From contig NZ_CP183303.1 in assembly GCF_048541585.1 (NCBI RefSeq), positions 2,294,001 to 2,358,000 on the forward strand: DNA of 64,000 bases, in the 5' to 3' direction. Shown piece after piece: positions 62,813 to 64,000 of this stretch. The position numbers were made by a program, and so were the translations under genes. A model generated the notes under the pieces. The model was given only the letters and a program-made list of their open reading frames with translations, ran no database searches and had not been told where the DNA came from. Source of the DNA: Legionella_C sp048541585. GTDB lineage: Bacteria > Pseudomonadota > Gammaproteobacteria > Legionellales > Legionellaceae. Position 1 is the first letter of the stretch; each line of letters starts with the position of its first letter.

Positions 62813-62965
62813 TGGATCCCGCGAACGAGTCGCGGGACGTAGGGTTAGCAAGTCGTTGGATATAATAGGATTGGTAAATCGCAGGACGAAGAGTTGGCAA
62901 GTCGCGAAATGTAGGGTTAGCAAGTTGCAGGACATAAAGTTGCCAGTTGCGGGATGTAGGGAATA
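62813..62965. repeat. GGATCCCGCGA arm followed by decaying 23-bp tandem repeats
   Basis: After CTGGATCCCGCGAACGAGTC, units of AGTCGCGGGACGTAGGG then TTAGCA recur about six times, with period near 23 and increasing decay (62828-62850, 62851-62875, and so on to 62965). The array grew out of the end of the palindrome, as at 15296-15530 and inside 11919-12169. A frame at 62763-62975 is repeat sequence. The remainder of 62705-63036 is empty. Confidence 0.7.
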
Positions 62966-63036
62966 GGTAGATCATGCGACTTAGGAAAATAGAAATTGTG
63001 ACGAGGCGCTTCAGAAAAATAGATGCGCCACTCTAT

Positions 63037-63975
63037 TTAATCATCCAAAGCCAAGACTGGTCCAACAGGTACAATACGAGTTGGATTAATGGTTTGATGG
63101 CTATAGTAGTAATGTTGCTTAATATGGGTAAAATTAACTGTTTCTCGGATACCTGGATAATGATAGAGTCGCTTAAGATAATCTTGCAAAGCCGGGTAAT
63201 CCATAATTCGTCGTTTATTAGTTTTAAAATGCCCATAATAAACCGCATCGAAACGAATTAAGGTCGTAAACAAGCGCCAATCAGCTTCTGTAATTTGTCC
63301 TCCAACCAGATAACTATGTTGCTTCAAATGCTCTTCTAGCTCATCTAATGTTGCAAACAATTGTTCAAATGCTTCTTCATAAGCTTCTTGTGTTGTTGCA
63401 AAACCACAGCGATAAACACCATTATTTACTGTTTGATAAATCTTTTCATTAATAGTATCAATTTCAGCGCATAATGAGGGTGGATAAAAATCCTGCATGT
63501 CGCCTGTTAAATGATTAAAAGCTTGATTAAATTGGCGAATGATTTCAGCAGACTCATTACTCACAATAGTCTCTTTCTTTTTATCCCATAACACCGGTAC
63601 AGTGACGCGACCAGTATAATTGGGGTCAGCCTTACAATAAATCTCATATAAGTAACGAAGACCATAAAGTTTATCACCCGTAGCACCCATACCGGTTTTA
63701 AATTCCCATCCATGTTCTAGCATATGTGGATGAACAATAGAGATATCAATAAAATCTGTTAACTTTTTAAGCATTCGAAAAATTAACGTACGATGAGCCC
63801 AAGGGCAAGCTAGAGAGACATACAGGTGATAGCGATTAGGCTCTGCTGGAAACATTGCATCAGGCTCAGCACTTATTGCCTGATGAAATTTTGCAGGTTC
63901 ACGCTTAAATGACCCATGTGTTTTTGTAGTGTCATACCATTTATCTTGCCACTGCCCATCAACCAAAAGCCCCAT
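63037..63975 (-). CDS. yqjG: Glutathionyl-hydroquinone reductase (Xi-class glutathione transferase)
   Basis: The 312-residue enzyme reduces glutathionyl-quinones with glutathione. It has the Xi-class N-terminus (GSFKREPAKFHQAI), the catalytic Cys57 in VSLACPWAHRTLIF, and the segments YLYEIYCKADPNYTGRVTVP, VSNESAEIIRQF and VGGQITEADWRLFTTLIRFD. It is close in length to E. coli YqjG (328). It is monocistronic. The upstream 25 bases end the window. Confidence 0.94.
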   Translation of the reverse strand: MGLLVDGQWQDKWYDTTKTHGSFKREPAKFHQAISAEPDAMFPAEPNRYHLYVSLACPWAHRTLIFRMLKKLTDFIDISIVHPHMLEHGWEFKTGMGATGDKLYGLRYLYEIYCKADPNYTGRVTVPVLWDKKKETIVSNESAEIIRQFNQAFNHLTGDMQDFYPPSLCAEIDTINEKIYQTVNNGVYRCGFATTQEAYEEAFEQLFATLDELEEHLKQHSYLVGGQITEADWRLFTTLIRFDAVYYGHFKTNKRRIMDYPALQDYLKRLYHYPGIRETVNFTHIKQHYYYSHQTINPTRIVPVGPVLALDD

Positions 63976-64000
63976 ATTTTTTCCTCTTATTTTAAACGCA

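Noticed and set aside
62763..62975. 70-codon minus-strand frame
   Set aside because: It consists of the 23-bp tandem units; the peptide repeats LANPTFRDL-like blocks.

Overview
The window looks like a chromosomal segment of a Legionella-type gammaproteobacterium (order Legionellales). The grounds are low GC content; a LetS-type (GacS/BarA) tripartite sensor kinase; a pyrophosphate-type phosphofructokinase; a FleS/FleR pair and a sigma-54 type IV pilin promoter; a REC-GGDEF-EAL/atypical kinase operon like one known from L. pneumophila; and ankyrin-repeat and giant coiled-coil proteins of the kind secreted by Dot/Icm. The genus is an inference from gene content. No rRNA, tRNA, CRISPR array, prophage or intact transposase was seen.

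Layout. 1-7.5 kb: end of a periplasmic solute-binding protein, a secreted protein of unknown function, nrdAB with NrdR and DnaA boxes, an ArsC-family protein and an NAD formate dehydrogenase. 7.6-15 kb: kup, an SDR with an extra tail, a small membrane protein, and a three-gene cassette (phosphoribosyltransferase, alpha/beta hydrolase, erythromycin-esterase-like protein). 15-19 kb: a two-gene operon of unknown function between two repeat-rich tracts. 19-25 kb: mpl, a membrane protein and yhdP. 25-28 kb: fleR and fleS separated by a palindromic element. 28-35 kb: core genes rarA-lolA-ftsK, diverging from trxB, aat and infA. 35-40 kb: a signalling operon (REC-GGDEF-EAL, vanadium-haloperoxidase-like phosphatase, HAMP kinase). 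40.6-47.6 kb: pmbA, a phosphodiester glycosidase, gltX and letS. 47.7-54.2 kb: ankyrin protein, PPi-PFK, pilin, bolA, yjbQ and an amino-acid permease. 54.4-58.5 kb: a 1363-residue coiled-coil protein. 58.5-64 kb: ycaR-kdsB, fdxA-yoaA-tsaB and yqjG.

The genes are mainly housekeeping (DNA precursors, cell wall and LPS precursors, division, tRNA modification) with regulators of the motility/virulence switch (LetS, FleSR, c-di-GMP) interspersed. The accessory part is mostly non-coding: at least five families of palindromic repeats fill the intergenic spaces. Some appear to have changed neighbouring genes: one lies in the nrdA leader, one splits fleS from fleR and supplies the fleS stop codon, and one supplies the last residues and stop codon of tsaB.

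The strongest candidates for new biology are the c-di-GMP operon with a haloperoxidase-like enzyme inside it, the phosphoribosyltransferase/hydrolase/esterase cassette, the effector-like proteins, and the related mobile palindromes that share a central hairpin motif but have different ends.
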